NCBI GenBank assembly: GCA_964452645.1
Contig: CAYVMO010000010.1
Coordinates: forward strand, 39,429-103,428
Reading direction: 5' to 3'
From: CAYXTW01 sp964452645
Lineage (GTDB): Bacteria > Zixibacteria > MSB-5A5 > GN15 > PGXB01
Length of the DNA: 64,000 nucleotides
Shown piece after piece: positions 9,357-18,154 of this stretch (position 1 is the first letter of the stretch; every line of letters begins with the position of its first letter). Position numbers and translations under genes: made by a program. Below the pieces are notes generated by a model. It was given only the letters and a program-made list of their open reading frames with translations. It searched no databases and was not told where the DNA came from.

Positions 9357-9634
9357 TATGGTTGATGTGCGGTATTGTCGAAAACGTCATGGTTGACGTA
9401 CGTTCTCGCGGAGATCAGAACTTCGCCGAAGGGTGCAACGACAAAACCTCCAATCGTAATCGCCATGAGTCCCGAATATTCCGCTGATCAGGAGACGAAA
9501 ACGTCGTAGCGATCGCCGCGTTCCTTTCCTGTTTTTACCGCGCAAGCGGGAATGATAGGCGATAGATCAAATTCCCGCGATCAACGGGTCGTTGACCCCT
9601 GACATTCACGCCATGGCATACATAGAGGCCTTTT
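9357..9634. other. Intergenic stretch without a recognisable gene
   Basis: This convergent gap contains only short frames and no recognisable product. It has several small GC-rich inverted stretches (AACGTC-type words near 9380-9510) but no clear terminator for the minus-strand gene that ends at 9635. Confidence 0.4.
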
Positions 9635-11896
9635 CTAATATGCGACGAAGTGATCCGGTCGAGCCTGATAATCGAGTAACAACAAAGATGAAGGATTTTT
9701 CCATACCCGGCAAAGCGGCTTTTCGGACCGTTTCACGCTGTCGCTGCCGAATCCCGGGCCAACAGAATAAAACCGCAGCCCCGTTGTTTTGTCGAGATAC
9801 TCGTAGAGAGGCACAATTGCAGAAGAAACAAGTCTTTCATGTGGCAGCTTCACCCGTTGACCGGTCCAGATTCCTCCCATGGTGCTGTCGTCTTTCATGA
9901 AATCTCCGAAAAGTCGGCCATCTTTCAGAGCGCCAGTGATCGTGCATTCACTCTCGTGTATTTGAAGATCAAGCTTGCCGTCACGAAAGATGCCCTTCGT
10001 GACATTGTCGCCGGATACAGTTCGATTCCTGAGCGTCAGTTCCAGTTCGAAAGACTCTTCCAAGCCGTCCGACGTCGTTGCGGTACACTGCCATGTGCCT
10101 GTGATTGGATCTGCAACCGCCGGCGGCAGAGAGGCGGCAGGCAGGGCATAAAAGCAAGGGCTGTCAGATCGTCCGGCCGGTCTATCAACAATGAACTTAT
10201 CACAATTCTTGTCGGATTGAGAGTACACGGGAATCACTTGATCAGCGGTCCGGTCCGACGGGATGGCATAAAAGGGAATCTCCAAAATCCGATCCCATAG
10301 ATTAAGCGAGTCTACTGCTGCTCGCATGAGATATCGTTCCCGACCCTGAACATCTCTCACTCGATAGACCGGCGCCGGCAGCGACAGGCGAGAATCGTCA
10401 AGAGACAGGCAATACATTATCTGGTTGTAGTCATAGAGCGGTGTGGCATTGGTATTGCCGGAAAAGCCGGTCGTGTAGGTTCCCTCGAAATAGATTATTC
10501 GCCCGCCATCCTGATCGAACAGTGGATGCTGACCCACATTGTAGAAATCATAGCTTTCGTGCGACACAATTTTCTGTCCGAACACCCATGGACCGACCGG
10601 GGTGTCGCCCTCCAAGTACCATACGGAACCGCACCACTCATAGGCGAGCATTACCCAGCATTTATGATAATCGTTCCAAAAAACTGAGCCGGGAACGATT
10701 GCAATCGGCCGACCGCTTTCGATATCCTGTGCCTGCCAGAGACCCTCGGCGCGCGTAATCTTTCCGGAGGAAACCAATTGTACCTGCTGTTTTTGACTAA
10801 GAGGGTCGGTAGCTTGTTTCCAGCTATAGGTGAGTTGCCCCTCGGCGTTTCGGTCAAGAGCCGATGCGGCACTGTCGAATTTAGCGCCCGTGGCGAGACA
10901 GGTGAAATGTTCGTAACTTGCCGCATTGGTGATGTGCTGGCTGTCGGCGATGACCCGTTCAAAACCGTAACGATCTATGATATAGATATATTCGCGGCCG
11001 TCGGCACGGACGCGAACCGGATGTCCCGATGAGTGGACTTTATCGAGCCAGGCATCAACTCGAACGACCTTCTCAAACAGCTTCAGCGAGTCATTAAAAA
11101 CGGCGATACCGCGTTCGTAGTCCTCATCCAAAGTCTTGGTGCGGGAGAACTTGCCATAGAGTTTCTCGTCGCCATTTCCATCGGGGATCGTAACCAGCCA
11201 GTCTATCCAGACAAGGCCTGGACCACGAATCGGACACATGGGCTTGCTGAAGCCGGTCGAGTCCACAAAATATGTAAGATCAACACCGACGCTCGGATCA
11301 AGGCCGCCGCTGTCAGGTAATTCCGATGTCGCCCCGGAAGCACTGCCATTAAAATCGGCCGGACCATCAGTGTCTCCCCAGAACCAGTAGATCTTTCCTT
11401 TGTGTACTGTCTCTATAAAAGTGTCCTGCCCCATTACCTGTCCATTCAGCACGGGCTGTTTGAGGGGAGCAGATTGCCCCGCAAGTATACTCTGGTCATA
11501 TATGCCCTGCCCGGTAATCCGGTAGAGTCGTTCCGCGATATTGGTCCGTGTGATCCTGATGGTTGCACTGTCCCCGGGGGTGGTCGTAAGTGTTATTCCT
11601 TGAGCATCAAACACTCTCCCGCGATAATCGTAACCATGACTACTTACGTAGAAGAACACCCTCTGATTCATCAATCCCGGTTCATTGAAAGCGATGATAC
11701 CGCGGCTGTCGGTTATCAGAAGAATGGAGTTGGTCGTCTTCAACTCAACCAGAGGCACGCCCCGGCCGGTTTCCTCATCAATAATCTTTATTATGAAATA
11801 TCTGGTTTGTCCTTGGATGGTCGGCGGAGCAGCCATGACAATAATACACAATATCGCCGCCAAAACCGAACTCAACAGTACCCTTTTCATATGCAT
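9635..11896 (-). CDS. Secreted protein, predicted DUF4185/glycoside-hydrolase-like beta-propeller
   Basis: The 753-residue product starts with a signal peptide ('VLLSSVLAAILCIIVMAA'). A carboxypeptidase-regulatory-like beta-sandwich follows at about 32-115 ('IKIIDEETGRGVPLVELKT'). The middle part reads 'GQDTFIETVHKGKIYWFWGDT', the opening typical of DUF4185-like five-bladed propellers, and later blades include 'PGSVFWNDYHKCWVMLAYEW' and 'IIYFEGTY'. The last 150 residues have a beta-rich 'ITGTWQCTATTSDG' segment and a C-terminal unit 'LYEYLDKTTGLRFYSVGPGF'. Catalytic residues and substrate are not assignable. ATG 11890 is an alternative start; neither has a clear SD. Confidence 0.6.
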   Translation of the reverse strand: MHMKRVLLSSVLAAILCIIVMAAPPTIQGQTRYFIIKIIDEETGRGVPLVELKTTNSILLITDSRGIIAFNEPGLMNQRVFFYVSSHGYDYRGRVFDAQGITLTTTPGDSATIRITRTNIAERLYRITGQGIYDQSILAGQSAPLKQPVLNGQVMGQDTFIETVHKGKIYWFWGDTDGPADFNGSASGATSELPDSGGLDPSVGVDLTYFVDSTGFSKPMCPIRGPGLVWIDWLVTIPDGNGDEKLYGKFSRTKTLDEDYERGIAVFNDSLKLFEKVVRVDAWLDKVHSSGHPVRVRADGREYIYIIDRYGFERVIADSQHITNAASYEHFTCLATGAKFDSAASALDRNAEGQLTYSWKQATDPLSQKQQVQLVSSGKITRAEGLWQAQDIESGRPIAIVPGSVFWNDYHKCWVMLAYEWCGSVWYLEGDTPVGPWVFGQKIVSHESYDFYNVGQHPLFDQDGGRIIYFEGTYTTGFSGNTNATPLYDYNQIMYCLSLDDSRLSLPAPVYRVRDVQGRERYLMRAAVDSLNLWDRILEIPFYAIPSDRTADQVIPVYSQSDKNCDKFIVDRPAGRSDSPCFYALPAASLPPAVADPITGTWQCTATTSDGLEESFELELTLRNRTVSGDNVTKGIFRDGKLDLQIHESECTITGALKDGRLFGDFMKDDSTMGGIWTGQRVKLPHERLVSSAIVPLYEYLDKTTGLRFYSVGPGFGSDSVKRSEKPLCRVWKNPSSLLLLDYQARPDHFVAY

Positions 11897-12301
11897 CAGT
11901 ACAAGATAATAGTATTATAAAGTCAAGCCATAATTGTAGGCCATTCGAAGATTTTATAATACATGTAGCGGTATTCCGTGTCGATTCACATCGTGTATTC
12001 GATTATCTTCCAGCGAGTTTCGCAAATATGTTTAGCGATGAGCAACTCCCTGAGTCACAATAACTTATCAGACATATGGTCTAGGTCTTCATTGATATGA
12101 ATAAGTTCCCGCCCGCACGAGCTCTGGTAAGTTAGATTATCGATTATTCTTGGCTTCCAACACGCGCAATAGCGATGCCTGCCATAAAATATTTCGCTTG
12201 CATAAAGTACTTAGGTACCATATATTTTTTTTAACCTATCAGAAAGTAGATATAAACAGCTATCTTTGAAGTGGTAGGCAGGCTTTTTCAAGGAGGCTCA
12301 T
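11897..12301. other. Intergenic region holding a promoter
   Basis: This divergent gap has no coding potential seen. It contains the promoter candidate at 12198-12226 for the small lipoprotein and a leader of about 70 bases. Confidence 0.5.
12198..12226 (+). promoter_or_regulatory. Sigma-70-type promoter candidate for the small lipoprotein
   Basis: TTGCAT (12198-12203) and TATATT (12221-12226) are spaced by exactly 17 bases. The predicted transcript starts near 12233, about 70 bases before the ATG at 12302. Confidence 0.55.
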
Positions 12302-12901
12302 ATGAAATGGGTCTTTTGTCTATTGCTTGTGGCGGCTCTCGCCTCAGGGTGCGACAAAAATGACAAGTCGACTAATCCACAAAAGACTGTCGAAATCTGG
12401 CCGCTGAAAGTCGGCAACCAGTGGACTTATGAGGATCAGCTTCTGGATACGGCCGGGAATATATTTCATTGGGATACGACCGTCATGCTGATTGCCAAAG
12501 ACACGGTGATCCAGGGCGAAACATGGTACATCACCACAGTCAACGGCATCCGGGATCCGGAAACCCTTCCGGGGAAAAACCGAAGTGACGGCTTATGGGG
12601 ATGGGACGGATCGTCAGGCATGCTGGTATGGAAATACCCGGCGACGGTTGCGGATACATTCAAGTTCGGGATAGATACTGTGACCATCGAGTCCATCCAT
12701 GACACGGTGACAGTTCCTGCGGGGACTTTTGTTTGCCTGAATTACAAATGGGTAGATAACGAGGATCCGGGCAGAGTTTACCAATATCATTACTTGTCGC
12801 CGGGCGTCGGCTGGATTTTGGGAGAAGAATATTACCGGACTTCCGGAGGATTCATATATCCGCAACTGCGCAATGTCCTGATTTCTTATTCATTACAGTG
12901 A
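12302..12901 (+). CDS. Small lipoprotein of unknown function
   Basis: The 199-residue product has a lipoprotein signal peptide (lipobox 'LASGC' near residue 17) and a beta-rich body ('VWPLKVGNQWTYEDQLLD' type opening, 'DTVTVPAGTFVCLNYKW' later). This resembles the many exported proteins of FCB bacteria annotated only as hypothetical. A strong SD, AAGGAGG, lies 6 bases before the ATG. The layout 'PLKVGNQWTY ... V.AGTF' recurs in such lipoproteins; its ligand is unknown. Confidence 0.75.
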   Translation: MKWVFCLLLVAALASGCDKNDKSTNPQKTVEIWPLKVGNQWTYEDQLLDTAGNIFHWDTTVMLIAKDTVIQGETWYITTVNGIRDPETLPGKNRSDGLWGWDGSSGMLVWKYPATVADTFKFGIDTVTIESIHDTVTVPAGTFVCLNYKWVDNEDPGRVYQYHYLSPGVGWILGEEYYRTSGGFIYPQLRNVLISYSLQ

Positions 12902-13256
12902 CGGCCATAACTTGGAGGTTCGCTTCATGAGGATGGCGCGACATTGTATTCCGGGATTAGTATGCCATTGTGCATTGACAAGATTCCCCTTGGAATCTCT
13001 TTCCTCGCCGTTGCCCGATATTGACGAAACCAATCCGTATCGGTTTTGGATCAATATGGGAAGCGGGCTGGAAATCTGTAGCGTTATATCTATCAAACGT
13101 GTTGTTATGTAAGCCTGTACGATTTAACCGTACTTACATTTTAACTCGCACGGTAGGTAACCAGTTTCTTGTATAGACCTGATATCGGAAATAATTAAAA
13201 TTATGCAAGTAAAAAATGGCCAAATAATATGATTTATTATATCTTTGAATCACTTT
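12902..13256. other. Intergenic region before the AbiE-like pair
   Basis: A 66-codon frame at 12912-13112 has an SD-like GGAGG, but it resembles nothing and has no supporting context, so it is not called. The sequence becomes markedly AT-rich from about 13180 onward, marking the left side of the toxin-antitoxin insert. Confidence 0.4.
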
Positions 13257-14138
13257 ATGGAAATCGAATATTTAAGAAAAATAAGAACAATCGCTATCAA
13301 GGCAATGGTATCTGATGATGAATTAATGGAGCGCCTTGTCCTAAAGGGAGGAAATGCTATTGATATAATTTATGGTATCGCCCAAAGAGGATCGATAGAC
13401 TTAGATTTTTCAATTGAAAAAGATTTCCATAAGAATGAAAGAGAGGATATTAAAGAAAGAATCGATAAAGCATTAACCACAACATTTGCAGAAAACAATT
13501 ATAAGGCCTTCGACATTAAATTTGGTCCCAGACCGACAATAATCCGAAACGAAGTAAAATCATTCTGGGGCGGGTACCGTATTGAATTCAAAATAATCCG
13601 TAATGATAAATTAAAAGAACTTGGACATGAATTAGATACTCTGCGTAGAAATGCCGAAGTTATTGCACCCGGTCAAGTAAAGACTTTTCATGTTGACATC
13701 AGCAAGTTTGAATTTTGTACTTCAAAATCGGCGAAAGAAATTGATGGGCTCACAATTTATGTATATACACCCCAAATGCTGGTCTTTGAAAAGTTGAGGG
13801 CTATCTGCCAGCAGTTAGAAAACTATGTAAATTATGTAGGGGGTCATCCGCCAGTCCCGCGTGCCCGGGATTTTTTTGATATTTACATTTTGTGCGAGAA
13901 TTGCCAAATAGATTTCGCTTCACCGGATTCTAGATTAATTCTTAAGAATATTTTTAAGGCAAAGAAAGTTGATTTAAAACTCCTAAATCAAATAATATAT
14001 CAAAAGGATTTTCACGAGACTGATTTTGATATGGTTAGGGATACCGTTCATCCCGGGATTAATTTGAAAGACTTCGATTTTTATTTTAATTACGTTATTG
14101 GGATTGTCGAAAAACTAAAATCCCTTGGGATAATATAG
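13257..14138 (+). CDS. AbiEii/AbiGii-family nucleotidyltransferase toxin
   Basis: The 293-residue product (from ATG 13257; TTG 13245 is an in-frame alternative, neither has an SD) has the nucleotidyltransferase signature of AbiEii toxins. This includes 'LVLKGGNAIDIIYG' at about 28-41 followed by 'SIDLDFS' with the two catalytic Asp residues, later 'LVFEKLRAICQQ' and 'ARDFFDIYIL'. Family members of type IV toxin-antitoxin/abortive-infection systems act by nucleotide transfer onto RNA (tRNA for MenT). The gene is AT-rich compared with its neighbours and overlaps the 3' end of the convergent antitoxin gene by 24 bases. Confidence 0.85.
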   Translation: MEIEYLRKIRTIAIKAMVSDDELMERLVLKGGNAIDIIYGIAQRGSIDLDFSIEKDFHKNEREDIKERIDKALTTTFAENNYKAFDIKFGPRPTIIRNEVKSFWGGYRIEFKIIRNDKLKELGHELDTLRRNAEVIAPGQVKTFHVDISKFEFCTSKSAKEIDGLTIYVYTPQMLVFEKLRAICQQLENYVNYVGGHPPVPRARDFFDIYILCENCQIDFASPDSRLILKNIFKAKKVDLKLLNQIIYQKDFHETDFDMVRDTVHPGINLKDFDFYFNYVIGIVEKLKSLGII

Positions 14139-14990
14139 ATGCCACCTCGTATTATAAGATTTATTATCAAGTCCGTGGGCTAAATAAAAGTCGAATTCAA
14201 ATTGCGGATTCTCAAATAGCGATACCAAAGAATCATTATAAACACCCGATTTTTCTAAATAAAATCCAACCGCCTGACGGTAAGGATAGATATAATTTAT
14301 TTCCTTTAGCATGGCATTCAATTTATTCAATGATACCTTATCTTTGGCGAGCCGAAAGGCGTTTAGGACCTCCATAACCCCGCCGGAATAGAAAGGCCGT
14401 ACTGTTATGTCGATTAATGTTCGTTCTATATTGGTGATTCTCAATCTTTCGTCGTCGGGGCCTTTAAAATCAATTACACCGAGCTCTCCTGTATGCTTGC
14501 CGTTTATCAAACATATTTTATAGTTTTTGTAATTGGCGATGGTATTCGAAACTCTGGGTTTCCGACCAAAAGCCAGGTCAATTCGATCCTGAACCAAGCC
14601 CGTATCTTGTGCGCGTTTTGGAGACTGCTCGAAATTAGTATATAAAATTTTCGGTATCTGATCGGTCAATCCATGAAAATACACCGCCGTATAATGAGAG
14701 AAATATGCCCTTGGCCTTACTGATAAAACAACTTCAAAAAATGGGACTTCACCCCAAGTATATCTGATTTCCGCTCTTTTGGGAAATTTCAGCTTTACTT
14801 CTTTTAATTGCGTTTCTTTTAATAAAAATTGAATAAATTGATATGTTGTCGTAGATATAGCCATTCGCCAAAAATCACGATTTTCAGCAATAATTTTTTC
14901 AATATCGGATCGCTTAAATATTCGAGAATCTAAACCGTCGAAATAACTTTCGATATCACGTTTTGCAATCTTAAGCCTGGCTTTGTTCAT
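14115..14990 (-). CDS. AbiEi-like antitoxin/transcriptional regulator
   Basis: The 291-residue protein has an N-terminal winged-helix-like segment ('FKRSDIEKIIAENRDFWRM', about 22-40). It continues with the body typical of AbiEi-type antitoxins ('YFSHYTAVYFHGLTDQIPK' and 'LRITNIERTLIDITVRP'). AbiEi proteins neutralise AbiEii and repress their own promoter through inverted repeats. Here the antitoxin gene faces the toxin and ends inside it, instead of preceding it in an operon. Three related palindromes lie upstream of its start. No SD is evident. AT-rich codon use matches the toxin gene, suggesting joint acquisition. Confidence 0.8.
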   Translation of the reverse strand: MNKARLKIAKRDIESYFDGLDSRIFKRSDIEKIIAENRDFWRMAISTTTYQFIQFLLKETQLKEVKLKFPKRAEIRYTWGEVPFFEVVLSVRPRAYFSHYTAVYFHGLTDQIPKILYTNFEQSPKRAQDTGLVQDRIDLAFGRKPRVSNTIANYKNYKICLINGKHTGELGVIDFKGPDDERLRITNIERTLIDITVRPFYSGGVMEVLNAFRLAKDKVSLNKLNAMLKEINYIYPYRQAVGFYLEKSGVYNDSLVSLFENPQFEFDFYLAHGLDNKSYNTRWHLYYPKGF

Positions 14991-15015
14991 AATTCATATT
15001 TTACTATTTTATGCT

Positions 15016-15025
15016 GTATATATAC
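15016..15025. promoter_or_regulatory. Candidate antitoxin operator, site A
   Basis: The self-complementary GTATATATAC lies 26 bases upstream of the antitoxin ATG (14990), where a repressor would block transcription. It is preceded by TTTTATGCTGTAT, which is repeated in front of site B. Confidence 0.45.
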
Positions 15026-15103
15026 TAAAAATCGGAAGTCTCGTCAACTTATTTTATCTTAATTAGTTATATTTATACTGATTCGCCAATTTTATTTTAT
15101 GCT

Positions 15104-15133
15104 GTATTATGTAGTATATATACTACATAATAC
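15104..15133. promoter_or_regulatory. Candidate antitoxin operator, site B (30-bp perfect palindrome)
   Basis: This perfect palindrome is centred between 15118 and 15119. Its core GTATATATAC equals sites A and C. It is AT-rich and lies 114 bases upstream of the antitoxin start. Confidence 0.5.
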
Positions 15134-15209
15134 GCTATAAATATAATTTCTGAATTATTCTATCTGATTATTATATAATCTATTATGAGCGCCTAATAGG
15201 TTAAAATAA

Positions 15210-15247
15210 GGATACAATATGAAGTATATATACTTCATATTGTATCC
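15210..15247. promoter_or_regulatory. 38-bp perfect palindrome between glyQS end and antitoxin promoter region (site C)
   Basis: Every base from 15210 to 15228 is complementary to its partner in 15229-15247. It begins 11 bases beyond the glyQS stop, so it could act as a terminator for the minus-strand ftsB-recO-glyQS transcript (TTATTTTAA follows on that strand). Its core GTATATATAC is identical to sites A and B, which argues for a protein-binding site as well. Confidence 0.55.
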
Positions 15248-15257
15248 CTCTTTACCA

Positions 15258-16568
15258 CTAAATCCGCTCTGAAAGGAAATCGGCCAGTTCGGCGATTTTA
15301 TGCCGGGTTTGCTTCATACTGTCGCGGTCGCGGATAGTAACCGTGTCGTCTTCTTTTGTCTGACCGTCGATCGTGATACAGTATGGACAGCCGGCCTCAT
15401 CCATTCGCGCATAACGCCGCCCGACCGAACCGCCGGCATCGTAAAAAACTTTGAAACGAGTTTTCAGAATCTTATAAATATTGACGGCAATCTCCGGCAT
15501 CCCGTCTTTTTTGACCAAGGGAAATATGGCCGCCTTGATGGGCGCAATCTTCGGCGAGAATCGCAGAACGGTCGATTTTTCGCCGCGCGAGGGATCTTCA
15601 TCATAAGCATCGACCATGACTGTCAAGAGTGTGCGGTCGCATCCGGCCGAGGTTTCGATTATATACGGTATGAATTTCTCTTTGAAGCGTTCATCGATAT
15701 ATCGTTGATCCTTGCCGGTCGCATCCTGATGACGCGACAAATCAAAATCGGTGCGATTATGCACACCCTCCAGCTCTTTCCAGCCGAAAGGAAATTCGTA
15801 CTCGATATCAAACGCCTTTTTAGCATAGTGCGCCAGTTCATCCGGGCCATGTTCGTGCCAGCGAAGCTTTTCCTTGCGGATACCGAGCTCCAGATACCAT
15901 TGCCAACGCTCTTCCTTCCAGTATTCGAACCATTTTTCATCCTCGGACGGATGAATAAAATACTGCATTTCCATCTGCTCGAACTCGCGCGTACGGAAAA
16001 TAAAATTGCCGGGTGTAATTTCATTTCGAAAAGCTTTGCCTATCTGCGCGATGCCGAACGGAATTTTCTGGCGCGCCGAGTTTTTGACATTGAGAAAATT
16101 GACATATATCCCCTGCGCCGTCTCCGGGCGAAGATAAACGATCGAGCTGTCATCCTCGATCGGCCCCATAAAGGTTTTGAACATCAGGTTAAACTGCCTG
16201 GACTCGGTCAGAGTCTGATTACCGCAGACGGGACATCTGGTTTTATCCGTGAGCTCGTCCTCACGAAAACGAGATTTGCATGTTTTACAGTCGACCAGCG
16301 GATCGGTGAACTCATCGACGTGCCCCGACGTTTTCCAGACGGCAGGATGCATCAATATCGCCGCGTCCAACCCTTCGACATCATCGCGACGGTTGGTCAT
16401 CGCTTCCCACCAGAAAGTCTTGATATTGCGTTTCAACTCCGATCCGAGCGGCCCGTAATCCCAGCAGGAATTCAAACCGCCGTAGATTTCGGAGGATTGA
16501 TAAATAAATCCACGCCGTTTACAAAGTGAAACCAGTCGGCTCATCTTATCGTCAGCTTTGTTTGCCAT
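15258..16568 (-). CDS. glyQS: Glycyl-tRNA synthetase, alpha2 type
   Basis: The 436-residue class II synthetase charges tRNA-Gly with glycine. Motif 2 ('FRNEITPGNFIFRTREFEQM') and motif 3 ('SAGCDRTLLTVMVDAY') are present. A zinc-binding-like insert is seen around 'CKTCKSRFREDELTDKTRCP' and 'CGNQ', and an anticodon-binding domain in the last 110 residues ('IAPIKAAIFPLVKKDGMPEI'). It is slightly shorter than the usual 460 residues. It is last in the ftsB-recO-glyQS run, 12 bases after recO. Confidence 0.97.
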   Translation of the reverse strand: MANKADDKMSRLVSLCKRRGFIYQSSEIYGGLNSCWDYGPLGSELKRNIKTFWWEAMTNRRDDVEGLDAAILMHPAVWKTSGHVDEFTDPLVDCKTCKSRFREDELTDKTRCPVCGNQTLTESRQFNLMFKTFMGPIEDDSSIVYLRPETAQGIYVNFLNVKNSARQKIPFGIAQIGKAFRNEITPGNFIFRTREFEQMEMQYFIHPSEDEKWFEYWKEERWQWYLELGIRKEKLRWHEHGPDELAHYAKKAFDIEYEFPFGWKELEGVHNRTDFDLSRHQDATGKDQRYIDERFKEKFIPYIIETSAGCDRTLLTVMVDAYDEDPSRGEKSTVLRFSPKIAPIKAAIFPLVKKDGMPEIAVNIYKILKTRFKVFYDAGGSVGRRYARMDEAGCPYCITIDGQTKEDDTVTIRDRDSMKQTRHKIAELADFLSERI

Positions 16569-16580
16569 GGTGCACTTTCT

Positions 16581-17384
16581 TTATAATTTCAGATTCGTCT
16601 TTTTTAGTTTTTCCAGAAACTGAAGCGATTTTAAATCCTTACTGCCGGTTTGATATTTCAAAAAACGAATCAGCATCTCCAAAATCTCTTCGGCTTCTTC
16701 CATTTTTAATTTCAATTCCGTCGCCTCCAAAAGCGACGCGGTCTGAAGACTATTTGTCATATCGAGCCTGTCAGATTGGAGTTTAATATAGTATTCTCCG
16801 GCGAATTGGCAAGCCGAACATACGAGCCCGCCGCGCTCAGGCGAAAACAGATGAAATTGGCCGCCGTTTGAATTGGATATTGCGGTTTTACCTTTGTCCT
16901 TGCCGCAGGCGATACATCCGGAAAAATTCGGCCGATAACCCAGAAGAGATAGAAGTCTCAGAAAATAGCATAAAAAAAGCGGAATAATAGATGACTTCGC
17001 TTTCGAATTTACCAGCCGAAAATAGCTGACAGTCAGATTATAAAGCTCTTCCTGAGGTTCGTCTTTGGGCAGTAAATCGTAGAGCAGCTCCAAAACGGCC
17101 GAGGCGAAAGTCAGGCGTCCGAGCGTCCCTTCCTTTTCGAACTGAAAAGATTCCAGCGGCTCGGCCTCGGAAACATAGCCGGTGCCCGATTTTTCAGATT
17201 TGAAATAAGCGATCTCCAGCCGTGCGAAAGTCATCATCCGGCCGCGCTTGGTTTTCAAAGAGCGACCACCGCGGTCGATAATCGTCTGCATCCCGGCATT
17301 ATCGGTAAAAACGGTGATGACTTTGGATTGCTCCTTCCAATTTACCGATTTAAGGATAATCCCTTCTGATTTGAGCTGCGGCAT
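16581..17384 (-). CDS. recO: DNA repair protein RecO
   Basis: The 267-residue protein opens with the RecO OB-fold ('SEGIILKSVNWKEQSKVITV'), followed by a helical domain and a zinc site formed by 'CIACGKDKG' and 'GLVCSACQF'. RecO anneals single-stranded DNA and loads RecA with RecR in gap repair. Its gene starts 6 bases after the ftsB-like gene and is followed closely by glyQS. Confidence 0.95.
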   Translation of the reverse strand: MPQLKSEGIILKSVNWKEQSKVITVFTDNAGMQTIIDRGGRSLKTKRGRMMTFARLEIAYFKSEKSGTGYVSEAEPLESFQFEKEGTLGRLTFASAVLELLYDLLPKDEPQEELYNLTVSYFRLVNSKAKSSIIPLFLCYFLRLLSLLGYRPNFSGCIACGKDKGKTAISNSNGGQFHLFSPERGGLVCSACQFAGEYYIKLQSDRLDMTNSLQTASLLEATELKLKMEEAEEILEMLIRFLKYQTGSKDLKSLQFLEKLKKTNLKL

Positions 17385-17390
17385 TAAGAT

Positions 17391-17747
17391 TTAATACTTG
17401 AGACGATAAATGACTTCGCCGGGGCGAGAGAGATGGTGACGGGTGCGGGCGATATATTCAATATAGTCCAAATCATTCTGAAGGCGCTTCTGGATCATAT
17501 CGGCAGTGACAAGTTTTACCAGTAACCGATGATTTTCTTTCTGCAGATGATTTTTTTGTATATTTAATCTGGCAATCCTGACAAATCCGAATGTTCCACT
17601 GAAAAATGAGTAGATTAAAAACAGCCCGACGAAAATAATCAAACCTTTCAAGACTTTTCGTCGAAGACGAATATCGGTGTTGGATAGCCGTTTGACCAGA
17701 TTCTGCCGAATCGGTTCCAATAGCGACTTTTTCTTTCCGCACCTCAT
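17391..17747 (-). CDS. ftsB: Septum formation initiator FtsB/DivIC-like
   Basis: The 118-residue bitopic protein has a basic N-terminus, one membrane segment at about 35-53 ('GLIIFVGLFLIYSFFSG'), a coiled coil ('RLNIQKNHLQKENHRLLVKL') and the conserved 'LDYIEYIARTRHHLSRPGEV' end of the FtsB/DivIC family. It belongs to the FtsQLB divisome subcomplex that activates septal peptidoglycan synthesis. First gene of the ftsB-recO-glyQS cluster. Confidence 0.9.
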   Translation of the reverse strand: MRCGKKKSLLEPIRQNLVKRLSNTDIRLRRKVLKGLIIFVGLFLIYSFFSGTFGFVRIARLNIQKNHLQKENHRLLVKLVTADMIQKRLQNDLDYIEYIARTRHHLSRPGEVIYRLKY

Positions 17748-18154
17748 GTTATAACAAAAATCTCCCCTTCAAATCGCCCGGTAAGATGGAGATAACAGGT
17801 TTAAATTTTTTTAGCAAGGGAAATCTTTCGACCAAACATAAGGCAGTATGATGCAGATTTCATCGAACCGGTTAAATCACGAGATAATAGGACTTTTATT
17901 GCAAATTCGGTCGGTGTCATGTAAGCCATTGAAATGAAACCTGATATGAGAATTAAATCTTTCCGGAGTATATAATAAAAAAGTGAACCATTTTGGTATT
18001 ATTTTTGTTACAATTTACATGAATGGCATTAAATATCTGATATGATTCGATTTGCTCGATATCGGGGAGGAGGAGTAGACATTAGTAATACAGTTCCGAC
18101 AGGGAACAGTCGAACTTAGCGAATTAACAGGTGAAAGATAAACGAGGTGGAATC
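17748..18154. other. Divergent intergenic region
   Basis: No coding potential recognised. It contains purine-rich GGGGAGGAGGAG at about 18064-18075 not attached to an ORF, and must hold promoters for the ftsB-like gene (minus) and the metal-binding protein (plus). Confidence 0.4.

Noticed and set aside
12912..13112. 66-codon plus-strand frame with an SD-like GGAGG
   Set aside because: No resemblance to a known protein, no neighbours that need it; may be a decayed fragment but cannot be supported.
15300..16529. 409-codon plus-strand frame opposite glyQS
   Set aside because: It is an antisense shadow of a highly conserved synthetase gene, with no recognisable motifs and no SD in context.
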